64,000 bases of DNA from Sphingomonas leidyi (GTDB lineage Bacteria > Pseudomonadota > Alphaproteobacteria > Sphingomonadales > Sphingomonadaceae), in assembly GCF_011761945.1 (NCBI RefSeq), contig NZ_JAASQV010000001.1:248001-312000 (forward strand). The letters run 5' to 3'. Position 1 is the first letter of the stretch. Every line of letters starts with the position of its first letter. The notes beneath the pieces were generated by a model. The model was not told where the DNA came from. It searched no databases and worked only from the letters and a program-made list of their open reading frames with translations. Below are positions 41,659-51,180 of this stretch, in pieces. Both the position numbers and the translations under genes were made by a program.

Positions 41659-42052
41659 GATACCCGACGAGGCGATCGTCGAGGAGAAGTTCCTCGCCTC
41701 GACCGGCCCGGGCGGGCAGAACGTCAACAAGGTCGCCACCGCCGTCCAGCTGCGAATCGACGTGTTCAAGCTGGGCCTGGCACCCTATGCCTATCAGAAG
41801 CTCAAGACGCTGGCCGGCACCAAGCTGACCGCGGGCGGGGAGCTGGTGATCACCGCCCGCAAGTTCCGCACCCAGGAAGCCAACCGCGCCGATGCCCGCG
41901 AGCGCGTCGTCGAGCTGATCGCCAAGGCGCATGAGCGTGACGCGAAGCGGATCAAGACCAAGCCCAGCAAGGCGGCCAAGGCGCGGCGGGTGGACGAGAA
42001 GAAGGGGCGCAGCGCAGTGAAGGCGGGCCGGGGCAAGGTGCGGTTCGATTAG
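41651..42052 (+). CDS. arfB: alternative ribosome-rescue peptidyl-tRNA hydrolase ArfB
   Basis: Protein of 133 residues, starting best at GTG 41651 (VAEIPDEAIVEEKFL); an upstream ATG at 41624 is possible. The release-factor GGQ motif is STGPGGQNVNKVATAVQLR, and the basic C-terminal tail (KAHERDAKRIKTKPSKAAKARR) is the part that enters the empty mRNA channel in ArfB (YaeJ). It frees ribosomes stalled without a stop codon. Coupled to the pseudouridine synthase gene. Confidence 0.92.
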   Translation: MAEIPDEAIVEEKFLASTGPGGQNVNKVATAVQLRIDVFKLGLAPYAYQKLKTLAGTKLTAGGELVITARKFRTQEANRADARERVVELIAKAHERDAKRIKTKPSKAAKARRVDEKKGRSAVKAGRGKVRFD

Positions 42053-42076
42053 GGCGAGAACGCATATTCCTTCAAT

Positions 42077-42104
42077 CGTCATCCCAGCCTGCGCAGGGAT
42101 GACG
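42077..42104. repeat. REP-like palindrome
   Basis: CGTCATCCC (42077-42085) and GGGATGACG (42096-42104) are perfect 9-bp arms with a 10-base centre. This GTCATCCC palindrome is of the type scattered between genes in many alphaproteobacteria, and it resembles the one at 31527. Confidence 0.6.
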
Positions 42105-42137
42105 ACGGAAAATCAGATACTTGTTTGAGTCCCCAAC

Positions 42138-43193
42138 CTAGCGTTCCCGCGCAAGCCACCCGCGCGGGCTCGTGCCGGTCCAGCGCTTGAACGCGCGCGA
42201 GAAGGCGCTGGGATCGGAGAAGCCGACCAGATAGGCGGTCTCGTTCACCGAAGTCCGCCCGCCGCTCAGATAGTTGAGCGCCATGCGGTGGCGGAGTGCG
42301 TCGAGCACTGCCTCATAGCCGCTGTCCTCATCCTTCAGCCGGCGCTGAAGCGAGCGCTGGCTGAGCCCCAGTTTCCGGGCAACGGCTTCCATCGCGACAT
42401 CGCCCCGGTGGAGCATCGGCACCAGCACGCCTTCGACCCGGCCGCGCATCGACTTGGCATTTTCCAGCTCTCGTACCAGCCGGTCGGCGCGTTCGCTGAG
42501 CACGCCAAAGGCATAGCGGCTGGGATTGTGCAGCGCGATGCCGAGCCAGGACGGATCGATCCGGATCGCGTTGCGATCGCTGGCGAAGGTCGCCGGCACG
42601 CCCAGCACCGCTTCATATTCGTCGACATGGGCCGGGGCGGGATGGGTGACGTGCACCGCCAGCGCGAAGGGCGCGTCGGGGAAGTGGCGCCGCGTCTCGC
42701 CGATGAAGCGGGCCCAGCTGGCCTCGGTCATCTCGGGAAAGGCATCGGGGTCGGCGCGGGTGTCGGTGAGCCAGGTGCCGCCGTCGCGCTGCTCGATCCG
42801 GAAGCGGGGCCCCGCCATCGCCAGATCGACTTCGGCGACGAGCCGGCCATAGCGATTCAGCTCGGCCAGCGCCTCGCCCATGGTGGGCGCGGCATAGCAG
42901 ATGAGGCCGACCACCGAGAATTCGCGGAAATCATTGCCCGCGCCCAGATGCAGCGCGAGCGCGGGCATGCGGCACAGTTCCTTCGCGGTGCGCATCAGCG
43001 CCTGGTAGCGGGCGAAGGGCACGCGGGTGTCGGGATCGGCAAGGCCGGCCGGGTCGATCCCCGACCGCCGCGCCAGCTCGGCCGGGTCGGCGCCGCGGGC
43101 CACGGCGAAGCGCCATAGATAGCCGGCATAGCCCGCCGAGACGGTCGGTGCCCTTTGGCGCGCAAAGTCATGCTTTCCGGTCGGCATGGTCAT
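42138..43193 (-). CDS. AraC-family regulator (arabinose_bd type)
   Basis: Protein of 351 residues starting at ATG 43193 or 43187. The N-terminal 200 residues match the non-sugar effector domain of OruR/ArgR-like AraC proteins (ALHLGAGNDFREFSVVGLICYAAPTMGEALAELNRYGRLV). The C-terminus is the two-helix-turn-helix DNA-binding domain: EAVARKLGLSQRSLQRRLKDEDSGYEAVLDALRHRMALNYLSGG and VNETAYLVGFSDPSAFSRAFKRWTGTSPRGW. It is divergent from the DUF2306 membrane protein (54 bp between starts), its likely target. Confidence 0.9.
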   Translation of the reverse strand: MTMPTGKHDFARQRAPTVSAGYAGYLWRFAVARGADPAELARRSGIDPAGLADPDTRVPFARYQALMRTAKELCRMPALALHLGAGNDFREFSVVGLICYAAPTMGEALAELNRYGRLVAEVDLAMAGPRFRIEQRDGGTWLTDTRADPDAFPEMTEASWARFIGETRRHFPDAPFALAVHVTHPAPAHVDEYEAVLGVPATFASDRNAIRIDPSWLGIALHNPSRYAFGVLSERADRLVRELENAKSMRGRVEGVLVPMLHRGDVAMEAVARKLGLSQRSLQRRLKDEDSGYEAVLDALRHRMALNYLSGGRTSVNETAYLVGFSDPSAFSRAFKRWTGTSPRGWLARER

Positions 43194-43247
43194 GTCCGGG
43201 GCCAGTCTCGCCGGGTTATCGACTCCTTGGCAAGTCCGGGAGGGAAG

Positions 43248-44054
43248 ATGACCGAGAAGACCGTCGCCATGTGGAGCGTGAAGGCGCTCAGGGGTTCCGC
43301 CTTCTTCTGGTTCGCCGTCGCGACGACCGGTCAGCTGGCCTTCGTCCTCTACATCGCCGGCTTCTATGGCCGTGCCGCCGCCCGGGGCGATTTCGAGCGG
43401 TGGAACCAGGTGCTGGTCGGCGGCTATGTCCCGGGCGGGCTGGCCGGCAACCTCGTCCTCGCGATGCATCTCCTGCTCGCGGCGGTCATCACGCTGGGCG
43501 GCCCGCTCCAGCTCGTGCCCGCGATCCGCCGCCGCTGGCCGCGTGTCCATCGCTGGAACGGCCGCGCATACATGCTCACCGCGCTGCTGATCAGCCTGGG
43601 CGGGCTCTACATGGTATGGACCCGGGGCACGGCGGGCGGCCCGTCGCTGCGGATCGGAATCAGCCTGAACGGGCTGCTGATCATCGGCGCGGCAACGGTC
43701 GCCTGGCGCTTCGCCCGCCAGCGCCGCTTCGCCGAGCATCGCCGCTGGGCGCTGCGCACCTTCGTGCTGGCGAGCGGCGTGTGGTTCTTCCGCGTCGGGC
43801 TGATGTTCTGGATCCTCGCCAATCGCGGGCCGGTGGGCATCGGGCCGGATTTTGACGGCCCCTTCGTCCGCGCCTGGGCCTTTGGCTGCTATCTCGTGCC
43901 GCTGGCGCTGCTCGAGCTCTATCTGGCCGCCGAGCGGCGCGGGCCGTTGTCGCGCTTCGCCGCCGCCGCGGGGCTCGGGCTGCTCACGCTCGCGGCCGGG
44001 GTCGGCATTTTCGGCGCGGTGATGGCGATGTGGCTGCCGCGCCTGCTCGGTTGA
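43248..44054 (+). CDS. DUF2306 family integral membrane protein
   Basis: Protein of 268 residues from the ATG at 43248 behind GGGAGGGAAG. About seven to eight membrane helices are seen. The family pattern includes PLQLVPAIRRRWPRVHRWNGRAYMLTALLI with its conserved HRWNGRAY, and a matching RFARQRRFAEHRRWALRTFVLASGVWFFR. Histidines in the helix ends recall heme or metal ligands but this is not shown. Function unknown. Divergent from, and probably controlled by, the AraC gene. Confidence 0.87.
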   Translation: MTEKTVAMWSVKALRGSAFFWFAVATTGQLAFVLYIAGFYGRAAARGDFERWNQVLVGGYVPGGLAGNLVLAMHLLLAAVITLGGPLQLVPAIRRRWPRVHRWNGRAYMLTALLISLGGLYMVWTRGTAGGPSLRIGISLNGLLIIGAATVAWRFARQRRFAEHRRWALRTFVLASGVWFFRVGLMFWILANRGPVGIGPDFDGPFVRAWAFGCYLVPLALLELYLAAERRGPLSRFAAAAGLGLLTLAAGVGIFGAVMAMWLPRLLG

Positions 44055-44084
44055 CCCCTCCCGCCGGAGCGCCGGATCGACTAC

Positions 44085-44579
44085 ATGGGGCCCATGTACG
44101 CCTTCGACATCGACACCGCCGACAAGACCGAACTCTATCGCGACCTCGCCGCCGCGCTCGACGCGCTCACCGCCGACGAGCCTGACGCGATCGCCAACAT
44201 GGCGAACGTGTCGGCGCTGATCTGGCAGTATCTGCCCGGCCTGAACTGGGCGGGCTTCTATCGCAACGTGAACGACGAGCTGGTGCTCGGGCCGTTCCAG
44301 GGCAAGGCCGCCTGCATCCGTATCCCCTTCGGCAAGGGCGTGTGCGGCACCGCCGCCGCGACGCGCGAGACGCAGCTGGTCGAGGACGTGCACGCCTTTC
44401 CCGGCCATATCGCCTGCGACGCGGCCAGCCGGTCCGAGCTGGTCGTGCCGATCGTCGTCCAGGGCGTTCTGCTCGGCGTGCTCGACCTCGACAGCCCCGA
44501 TCCGGCCCGCTTCGACGCCGGCGACGCCGCCGGCTGCGAGGCGCTGATGCGCATCCTCGGTCCCCGTCTGGTCGGCTGA
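44085..44579 (+). CDS. msrC: free methionine-(R)-sulfoxide reductase (GAF type)
   Basis: GAF-domain enzyme of 164 residues. The three catalytic and resolving cysteines are all present: LGPFQGKAACIRIPFGKGVCGTAAATR and VEDVHAFPGHIACDAASRSELVVPIV. It reduces the free R-epimer of methionine sulfoxide using thioredoxin, a cytosolic repair role. The start may be the ATG at 44085 or one 9 bp later (MYAFDID). Its separation from the upstream gene by 30 bp allows co-transcription. Confidence 0.94.
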   Translation: MGPMYAFDIDTADKTELYRDLAAALDALTADEPDAIANMANVSALIWQYLPGLNWAGFYRNVNDELVLGPFQGKAACIRIPFGKGVCGTAAATRETQLVEDVHAFPGHIACDAASRSELVVPIVVQGVLLGVLDLDSPDPARFDAGDAAGCEALMRILGPRLVG

Positions 44580-44696
44580 CCCGGATCGGGACTCCGTTAA
44601 GCATAGGCAAAAGTGGCGCCCCGCACGCGCGGAGTTTAATTCTTTGGCAACCATCGGAGCAGCGCGCGCTCCGACACGGGGCGAAGGAGTATCGAT

Positions 44697-45671
44697 ATGC
44701 GTCACCTGTTGAAGCCGGCCCTGATGGCCTCGGCGCTGCTGGCAGCGATGCCCGCGGTTGCGCAGGTGGCTTCGCCCGGCCCCGTCTGGGGCGGCAGCGG
44801 CGGACCGATCCCGGCGCCGGGCGGAGCCTATGGCGGGCGCAGCGTGCCGATGCCGCCGCCGCCGCGCGTTCCCGGCCCGCCGCCCGTCGTCCAGAACGGT
44901 CCTGGCGTGCCGACCGCCGGCGCGCGCGTCTGGCAGAATGGTCGCTGGATGGCGCTGCCGCCGCGCGGCCACGGCCAGGTCGGCCGGCCGAACGGGAATC
45001 GCTGGGGCGGCATGATCGGCGGCCGCTGGTATGCCGGTGCGCAGGCGCCGGGCGGCTGGAACGGGTATCGCCGGCTTGGCCGGGGCAACCATCTGCCCGG
45101 CTATTGGATGGGTGGCGGCTTCCGCATTCCCGATTATCTGAGCTGGGGCCTTGCCGCGCCGCCCTATGGCTATTTCTGGGTCCGCTATTATGACGACGCC
45201 GTGCTGGTCGACGATCGCGGCGACGTGTGGGATTCGGTAAGCGGCATCGGCTGGGCCGATGCGGATTCCTGGGCGGATTCGAGCGGCGGCTATTCGAGCG
45301 CCTATAGCCGTTCGGGCACCGGCGCCGGCTATCGCGAGCCCATCCGGCCGATCGACCCGAACGACTATTATGACGATTATCCGGCGGACTATGCGCCGCC
45401 GGCACCGCCGCCGGGCGTGCAGGTCCAGGGCTATTACGGGTCGGGCGGTGCCTATTACGGCTCGGGCAGCTATCAGTCCGGCGCCTATTATTATGGTGCG
45501 CCGGTGGGCTCGACCGTGATCGTCACCATGCCTGCCGTGACCACGACCACTGTCGTGACCGAGGAAGTGACGACCTCCTATGTCCGCCCGGCGTCGCGCC
45601 GGGTGGTGCGCAAGGCGCCGGTGCGGCGATACAAGCCGCGGGTGCAGTGCTGCGTCTGCGGTTGCCGCTGA
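44697..45671 (+). CDS. RcnB-family secreted protein with long low-complexity tail
   Basis: Protein of 324 residues. After a signal peptide (MPAVAQ, about residue 22) there is a Pro/Gly-rich linker. Then comes the RcnB domain: YRRLGRGNHLPGYWMGGGFRIPDYLSWGLAAPPYGYFWVRYYDDAVLVDDRGDVWD (about 122-180), with aromatic and acidic residues. E. coli RcnB is a periplasmic nickel/cobalt-homeostasis protein. The last 140 residues are rich in Tyr, Ser, Gly and Pro and end with a CCVCGC cysteine cluster that could bind metal. Function inferred only from family. Confidence 0.82.
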   Translation: MRHLLKPALMASALLAAMPAVAQVASPGPVWGGSGGPIPAPGGAYGGRSVPMPPPPRVPGPPPVVQNGPGVPTAGARVWQNGRWMALPPRGHGQVGRPNGNRWGGMIGGRWYAGAQAPGGWNGYRRLGRGNHLPGYWMGGGFRIPDYLSWGLAAPPYGYFWVRYYDDAVLVDDRGDVWDSVSGIGWADADSWADSSGGYSSAYSRSGTGAGYREPIRPIDPNDYYDDYPADYAPPAPPPGVQVQGYYGSGGAYYGSGSYQSGAYYYGAPVGSTVIVTMPAVTTTTVVTEEVTTSYVRPASRRVVRKAPVRRYKPRVQCCVCGCR

Positions 45672-45724
45672 CTTCGCGCCGCGCCGTATGGCGAATGCGC
45701 GGCGATCCCATATTGCGAGAATAG

Positions 45725-45751
45725 GCTCCCCTCCCCGGAAGGGCGGGGAGC
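45725..45751. terminator. hairpin between convergent genes
   Basis: GCTCCCC (45725-45731) pairs with GGGGAGC (45745-45751) in the gap between the RcnB-like and peptidase stops. There is no T-tract; it may terminate in both directions or be a REP-type element. Confidence 0.45.
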
Positions 45752-45760
45752 TGGCGCGCT

Positions 45761-47029
45761 TCAGCGCCGTCCGAACGCCACCAGGCTCTCCGCTCCGTCC
45801 GCGCCGATCGCGGACACCCCGACGAAATTGTCGTCGACGATCACGCCTTTCAGGCTGACTTCGGTGCCGGTGACGTCGAGATGGTTCGTCCAGTCGCGCG
45901 CATCGGCTCGGCGCCAGTGGACGCGGTACTTGGCCGCGCCGGGCACCGCGGCCCATTTCACCGAGGTGTCGGAAGCGAGCGCGCCGCCGATCGTCACCTT
46001 GTCCGGCGCGGCCGGCGCCGCGGCCAGGCGGCGGATCGTCGCGACGTTGAGCGCCGTCACTCCGGCCAGATAGGGAAAGTCCATGCGGTCGACCGTGTCG
46101 CCCTTGCCGGGGGCGAGATCCTGGTGCTGCGCGTCGTAATTCTCGATCCCCACCGAGAAGCGCACCGCCGGATAGCCGAGCTTCTGGAACGGCGAATGAT
46201 CGCCGCCGCGGCCGAACCGGTCGGGCCGGCGGACGAGGAAGGCGTCGAGCCCGCCGGGGAGCGTGCCTGCGACCTGGCCGATCGCCTTGGCGAGCGCGCG
46301 CGAGGGGCCGTCGTCCTCGCCGCCATCGGCACGCAGGCCCTGGAGCGCCTGGGGGGCGTCATTCTCGCCGAAGCTTTCGGAGAAGATGCGCACGCGGTCC
46401 GCCACCTTGCGTCCGTCGGTGCCGACCGTGTTGCCGACGATGTCGTTGTTGAGCACCGCGGTGACCGTCCAGCCACGTTCCCTTGCAGTCTCGGCGAGCA
46501 GCTGGCCGCCGAACAGCCCCTGCTCCTCGCCGGAGAGCGCAGCATAGACAATCGTCGCCCGGAACTTTTCCCTGGAGAGGATGCGCGCCGCCTCGAGCAC
46601 CAGCGCGACGCCGGAGGCATCGTCATTGGCGCCGGGGGCATCGGCGGTGGCGTTCATCACGTCGCCGACCCGGCTGTCGATATGGCCCATCACGATGACG
46701 ACTCGCCTGGGATCGCTGCCCGCCTGAAAGCCGAGCACGTCGACGATCTGTACGCCGTTCGGCGCGCGGGGGCCGGTGAAGCCGCGCGCGATATTGGCCA
46801 CTTCGATGCAATCGCACTGGTCGCCGAGCTTCGCGAGTTCGGCCGCGAACCAGCGGCGGGCGGCGCCGATGCCGCGGCTGGGGTGGTCCGCGTCCGAAAG
46901 GGTGTGGCGGGTGCCGAAGCCGACCAGCTTCTCGACGCTGGCCTTCAGCCGGGCGGGATCGGGCCTTTCCTGGGCCTGGGCAATGGCGGGGACAGCGAGG
47001 AGGAGCGGAGCGAGGGCGAGAATGCGCAT
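45761..47029 (-). CDS. exported M28-family zinc aminopeptidase with C-terminal FN3-like domain
   Basis: Protein of 422 residues from the ATG at 47029; a signal peptide ends at AQAQE (residue 20). The M28 di-zinc site is complete: VMGHIDSRVGD, GANDDASGVALV, SGEEQGLFGG (catalytic Glu pair), LNNDIVGN and GGDHSPFQ. The last 90 residues (VKWAAVPGAAKYRVHWRRADARDW) look like a fibronectin type III fold. It probably removes N-terminal residues from peptides in the periplasm or outside. Confidence 0.9.
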   Translation of the reverse strand: MRILALAPLLLAVPAIAQAQERPDPARLKASVEKLVGFGTRHTLSDADHPSRGIGAARRWFAAELAKLGDQCDCIEVANIARGFTGPRAPNGVQIVDVLGFQAGSDPRRVVIVMGHIDSRVGDVMNATADAPGANDDASGVALVLEAARILSREKFRATIVYAALSGEEQGLFGGQLLAETARERGWTVTAVLNNDIVGNTVGTDGRKVADRVRIFSESFGENDAPQALQGLRADGGEDDGPSRALAKAIGQVAGTLPGGLDAFLVRRPDRFGRGGDHSPFQKLGYPAVRFSVGIENYDAQHQDLAPGKGDTVDRMDFPYLAGVTALNVATIRRLAAAPAAPDKVTIGGALASDTSVKWAAVPGAAKYRVHWRRADARDWTNHLDVTGTEVSLKGVIVDDNFVGVSAIGADGAESLVAFGRR

Positions 47030-47144
47030 GCAGCGAGAGTGGCGGGGGAGCGGGGGTGGGTCAATCGCCCCGGCCGTGACCCCCGGGGACAAGCGCCGGC
47101 GCGACGAGCTGGGGGCGCCTCGCGCAGTAGTTCGACGCGATAGT

Positions 47145-47600
47145 TCAACTCAGCCGGTCGATCGCATCCATGTCGAGCGCGCCGGGAATCACCATCAGCG
47201 GCACGGGCAGCTTGCCGGCATCCGATCCGGAGAAATGCGTGACCATCGGGCCCGGCGGCCCGCTTGCCGCGGCACCGAGGACCAGGGCGGCGATGTCGCG
47301 ATTGGCGGCGATCATCTCGTGGACGATCTTGGGCCCGTCGCCTTCGCGCACGGTGATCGAAGGCTGGAGCCCCGATTCGGCGAACAGCGTGCCGGCCGCG
47401 CGTGCGACCAGCGCCTCGGCGCGTTCGCGCGCTTCCTCCTCGATCGTGGCCATCACGCCGCCCCATTGGACGAAGTCCGGCTTGGGAATCAGCGCGAGGA
47501 TCTCGACGTTGCCGCCGGTCTTCACTGCACGCCGCGCGGCGAAGCGCAGCGCGATCTCGGCTTCCGGGCTTTCGTCGATCACCACCAGATAGGTGCGCAT
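47145..47600 (-). CDS. universal stress protein family
   Basis: Protein of 151 residues with the UspA fold: N-terminal [22 protein letters not shown] and a C-terminal region [34 protein letters not shown] where the ATP-binding GxxG(9)GS pattern is partly kept. Members are induced by stress and bind nucleotide in some cases. Divergent from the pyruvate dehydrogenase E2 gene by about 130 bp. The start is at 47600; a much longer open frame upstream is the antisense of the E2 gene and was not used. Confidence 0.9.
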   Translation of the reverse strand: MRTYLVVIDESPEAEIALRFAARRAVKTGGNVEILALIPKPDFVQWGGVMATIEEEARERAEALVARAAGTLFAESGLQPSITVREGDGPKIVHEMIAANRDIAALVLGAAASGPPGPMVTHFSGSDAGKLPVPLMVIPGALDMDAIDRLS

Positions 47601-47730
47601 GGAAGGTTCCTCTTGGTCGTGCGTTACGTGCCCCGTAGCGTCAATTCCTGCAAGCGCGTCTCTTGACCCGGGGCGGGGGCGGCGCAAAGAGGGCCCGAAC
47701 CTGTTCCGGGCTCCAATGACGGGAACCTTC

Positions 47731-49032
47731 ATGTCGATCGAAATCAAGATGCCTGCGCTTTCCCCCACCATGGAAGAGGGCACCCTCGCCAAGTGGCTCG
47801 TGAAGGAGGGCGACACGGTGAAGTCCGGCGACCTCATGGCCGAGATCGAGACCGACAAGGCGACCATGGAGTTCGAAGCGGTGGATGAAGGCGTCATCGC
47901 CAGGATCCTCGTCCCCGAAGGCACCGACAATGTGAAGGTCGGTACCGTGATCGCCGTGCTGGCGGGCGAGGGCGAGGACGTCTCCTCGGCCGCCGCGTCG
48001 CCGGTGCCGACTCCGGCGCCCGCGCCCGCGCCCGCGCCTGCGGCGGCTGCCGCTCCGGCGCCGACTCCGGCCGCCGCGCCGGCTCCGGCGCCCGCCCCGG
48101 CCCAGCCGGCCGCCGCCTCGGGCGACCGGGTCAAGGCGAGCCCGCTCGCCAAGCGCCTTGCCGCCGAAAAGGGCGTCGACCTGACCGGCGTCGCCGGCTC
48201 GGGCCCGAACGGCCGCATCGTGAAGGCGGACATCGAGGGCGCGAAGCCGGGCGCCGCCCCTGCCGCCGCACAGGCGCCCGTTGCGGCCGCTCCTGCCGCA
48301 GCCGCTCCGGCCGAGCACAAGCCGGTCTGGTGGGACGAATCGATCCCGCACGAGGCCGAGAAGCTCTCGAACATCCGCAAGACGATCGCGCGCCGCCTCA
48401 CCGAGTCGAAGCAGACCGTCCCGCACATCTATCTCACGCTCGACATCCGGCTCGACGCTCTGCTCAAGCTGCGCGGCGACCTGAACAAGGCGCTCGAGGC
48501 GCGCGGCGTGAAGCTGTCGGTCAACGACCTGCTGATCAAGGCGCTCGGCGTGGCGCTGGCCCAGGCGCCCAAGTGCAACGTCACCTACACCGGCGACCAG
48601 CTGATCAAGTACAGCCGGTCCGACGTGTCGGTGGCCGTCTCGACTCCGACCGGGCTGATCACGCCGATCATCCGCGACGCGGCGAACAAGGCGGTCTCGG
48701 CGATCTCGACCGAGATGAAAGACCTGGCGGCGCGCGCCCGCGACGGCAAGCTGAAGCCCGAGGAATATCAGGGCGGCACCGCGTCGCTCTCGAACATGGG
48801 CATGTTCGGCATCAAGCAGTTCGAGGCGGTGATCAATCCGCCCCAGGGCATGATCATGGCGATCGGCGCCGGCGAGAAGCGCCCGTACATCGTCGACGAC
48901 GCGCTGGGCGTGGCGACGGTGATGTCGGCCACCGGCAGCTTCGATCATCGTGCGATCGACGGTGCTGATGGCGCCGAGATGATGAAGATCTTCAAGGAGC
49001 TCGTCGAGAATCCCTTCGGGATGATCGCCTGA
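47731..49032 (+). CDS. pdhC: pyruvate dehydrogenase E2 (dihydrolipoamide acetyltransferase)
   Basis: Protein of 433 residues from the ATG at 47731 ([17 protein letters not shown]). A single N-terminal lipoyl domain carries the lipoyl-lysine in [17 protein letters not shown] (Lys43). A long Ala/Pro linker (about 90-130) is followed by the E1/E3-binding domain [35 protein letters not shown]. The catalytic domain has [15 protein letters not shown]. It transfers the acetyl group to CoA. The E3 gene lies at 49720; the two E1 genes are not in the window. Confidence 0.95.
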   Translation: MSIEIKMPALSPTMEEGTLAKWLVKEGDTVKSGDLMAEIETDKATMEFEAVDEGVIARILVPEGTDNVKVGTVIAVLAGEGEDVSSAAASPVPTPAPAPAPAPAAAAAPAPTPAAAPAPAPAPAQPAAASGDRVKASPLAKRLAAEKGVDLTGVAGSGPNGRIVKADIEGAKPGAAPAAAQAPVAAAPAAAAPAEHKPVWWDESIPHEAEKLSNIRKTIARRLTESKQTVPHIYLTLDIRLDALLKLRGDLNKALEARGVKLSVNDLLIKALGVALAQAPKCNVTYTGDQLIKYSRSDVSVAVSTPTGLITPIIRDAANKAVSAISTEMKDLAARARDGKLKPEEYQGGTASLSNMGMFGIKQFEAVINPPQGMIMAIGAGEKRPYIVDDALGVATVMSATGSFDHRAIDGADGAEMMKIFKELVENPFGMIA

Positions 49033-49048
49033 ACCGGAGGGCGCGGCC

Positions 49049-49288
49049 ATGCGCGTGCTGATCGAAGTGGTGCACATCGCGATCGGGCTGATCGCCGCGG
49101 CGTTGATTTCCGCGGCGGCCGCCTGGTCCTATCCGCGCGCGACCGGCGACATCTGGCTGGTCGGCTATGCCTGCATGATCGCCGTGGTGCTGATGGGCGT
49201 CGGCCCGGTGCGCCGGGCCTTTGCCGAGGACAAGGCGCGGCTCGCCGGGGCCAGGCCGGCCGGCACGGAGCCGCGTGCCGATGGTTGA
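49049..49288 (+). CDS. small membrane protein, unknown function
   Basis: Protein of 79 residues with two membrane helices (VVHIAIGLIAAALISAAAAW and WLVGYACMIAVVLMGVG) and a short basic C-terminus. No family recognised. It begins 16 bp after the E2 stop and its end overlaps the thioesterase start by 8 bp, so it belongs to the E2-to-E3 gene run. A role in the enzyme complex is not implied. Confidence 0.7.
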   Translation: MRVLIEVVHIAIGLIAAALISAAAAWSYPRATGDIWLVGYACMIAVVLMGVGPVRRAFAEDKARLAGARPAGTEPRADG

Positions 49289-49688
49289 GGGTGGCGCCAC
49301 GCCCCCGCAGCAGCAGCCGGCGATTCGCGTGAGCACCATGCCTGCGGATGCCAATGCCTATGGCGATATCTTCGGCGGCTGGCTGATGGGCCAGATGGAC
49401 CTGGCTGCCGGGCTGGTCGCCGCGCGCCATGCGCGCGGGCGGGCGGTCACCGTCGCGGTGGAGGGCATGAAGTTCCACGCGCCGGTCTCGGTGGGCGACG
49501 AAGTCTCGGTGTTCGCCGACATCGTCAAGGTGGGGCGCACCTCGATGACGATCGACGTCCAGTCCTGGCGCCGCGCCCGGCATTCCGAGGAAAGCTGCCT
49601 GGTCACCCAGGCGCAGTTCGTGTTCGTCGCGGTGGACGAGCACAAGCGGCCGCGGCCGGTGGACGCGGCCCCGGCCAACCCTATCTGA
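49281..49688 (+). CDS. acyl-CoA thioesterase (YciA-like hotdog)
   Basis: Protein of 135 residues from the ATG at 49281. The hotdog signature is DANAYGDIFGGWLMGQMDLAAGLVAARHARGRAVTVAVEGMKFHAPVSVGDEV, with the conserved glycine/aspartate site of YciA-type enzymes. It hydrolyses short- or medium-chain acyl-CoA and may relieve acetyl-CoA build-up beside the pyruvate dehydrogenase genes, by context. Its start overlaps the preceding small gene. Confidence 0.9.
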   Translation: MVEGGATPPQQQPAIRVSTMPADANAYGDIFGGWLMGQMDLAAGLVAARHARGRAVTVAVEGMKFHAPVSVGDEVSVFADIVKVGRTSMTIDVQSWRRARHSEESCLVTQAQFVFVAVDEHKRPRPVDAAPANPI

Positions 49689-49719
49689 TACAGAACCTAT
49701 AAGCGGAAGGACTCCCCCC

Positions 49720-51117
49720 TTGGCTGACACCTATGACGTGATCGTGCTCGGTTCGGGCCCCGGCGGCTATGTCGCGGCGATCCGCGCCGCGCAGCTCGGC
49801 CTCAAGACGGCGATCGTCGAGCGCGAGCTGCTGGGCGGCATCTGCCTCAACTGGGGCTGCATCCCCACCAAGGCGCTGCTCCGCTCGTCCGAGATCTATC
49901 ACTATATGCAGCACGCCAAGGATTACGGGCTGGTCGCCGAGAAGATCAGCGCCGACCTGGACGCAGTGGTGAAGCGTTCGCGCGGCGTCGCCAAGCAACT
50001 CAACCAGGGCGTCACGCACCTGATGAAGAAGAACAAGATCACGGTGCACATGGGCACCGGCGTGCTGACTGCGCCGGGCAAGCTGACCGTGACTTCGGAG
50101 GACGGCAAGAAGACCGATCTCGAGGCGAAGAACATCATCGTCGCCACCGGCGCCCGCGCCCGCGACCTGCCCTTCGCCCCGGCGGACGGCAAGCGGATCT
50201 GGACCTATCGCACCGCGATGACTCCCCCCGAGATGCCGACCAAGCTGCTCGTCATCGGCTCGGGCGCGATCGGCGTGGAGTTTGCCAGCTTCTACAACGA
50301 CATGGGTGCCGAGGTGACCATCGTCGAGATGCTCGACCGGATCGTGCCGGTGGAGGACAAGGACGTCTCCGCGCATCTGGAGAAGCAGTTCAAGAAGCAG
50401 GGGATGGACATCCGCACCGCGACCGGCGTCGAGAAGATCGACGTGACGGGTTCGGGCGTGAAGGCCTCGATCAAGGGCAAGGACGGCAAGGTCACCGTCG
50501 AGGCGTTCAGCCACGTCATCGTCGCGGTCGGCATCGTGCCGAACACCGAGAATATCGGGCTGGAGACGCTGGGCGTGAAGACCGAGCGCGGCCATATCGT
50601 CACCGATGCGGCCTGCAAGACCAATGTGCCCGGCCTCTATGCGATCGGCGACGTCACCGCGCCGCCGTTCCTCGCGCACAAGGCCAGCCATGAGGGCGTG
50701 ATCGCTGCCGAGGCGATCGCCGGCAAGCATCCGCACGCGATGGACGTGCGCAACATCCCGGGCTGCACCTATTGCCACCCGCAGATCGCGTCGGTCGGCC
50801 TCACCGAGGCCAAGGCCAGGGAAGCAGGCTATGAAGTGAAGGTCGGCAACTTCCCCTTCATCGGCAACGGCAAGGCGATCGCGCTGGGCGAGGCCGAGGG
50901 CTTTGTGAAGACGGTGTTCGACGCCAAGACCGGCGAGTTGCTCGGCGCGCACATGATCGGCGCGGAAGTGACCGAGATGATCCAGGGCTATACGATCGGC
51001 AAGACGCTGGAGACGACCGAGGCGGAGCTGATGGAGACGGTGTTCCCGCACCCGACGATCAGCGAGACGATGCACGAAGCCGTGCTCGGCGCCTATGGCC
51101 GCGCGCTCCACATCTAG
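49720..51117 (+). CDS. lpd: dihydrolipoamide dehydrogenase (E3)
   Basis: Flavoprotein of 465 residues beginning with TTG at 49720 behind GCGGAAGGA. FAD loop VLGSGPGGYVAA, redox pair Cys42/Cys47 in GGICLNWGCIPTKALL, NAD fold VIGSGAIGVEFASFYNDMGAEVTIVE, second FAD motif GLYAIGDVTAPP, and the active-site His444/Glu449 in FPHPTISETMHE are all present. It reoxidises lipoamide for pyruvate dehydrogenase and sister complexes. It follows E2, a small membrane protein and a thioesterase. Confidence 0.97.
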   Translation: MADTYDVIVLGSGPGGYVAAIRAAQLGLKTAIVERELLGGICLNWGCIPTKALLRSSEIYHYMQHAKDYGLVAEKISADLDAVVKRSRGVAKQLNQGVTHLMKKNKITVHMGTGVLTAPGKLTVTSEDGKKTDLEAKNIIVATGARARDLPFAPADGKRIWTYRTAMTPPEMPTKLLVIGSGAIGVEFASFYNDMGAEVTIVEMLDRIVPVEDKDVSAHLEKQFKKQGMDIRTATGVEKIDVTGSGVKASIKGKDGKVTVEAFSHVIVAVGIVPNTENIGLETLGVKTERGHIVTDAACKTNVPGLYAIGDVTAPPFLAHKASHEGVIAAEAIAGKHPHAMDVRNIPGCTYCHPQIASVGLTEAKAREAGYEVKVGNFPFIGNGKAIALGEAEGFVKTVFDAKTGELLGAHMIGAEVTEMIQGYTIGKTLETTEAELMETVFPHPTISETMHEAVLGAYGRALHI

Positions 51118-51180
51118 CCGGTCTTCACGCTTTGTTGCCGATCTCCTGCCATGTTCGCCCGAACTGGTCGGAGATTCGGC

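Noticed and set aside
43194..45956. Long open frame extending the AraC gene to over 1200 codons
   Set aside because: The extra region is antisense to DUF2306, msrC and the RcnB-like gene and has low-complexity His/Arg/Ala composition, a usual effect of high GC; the regulator starts at 43193.
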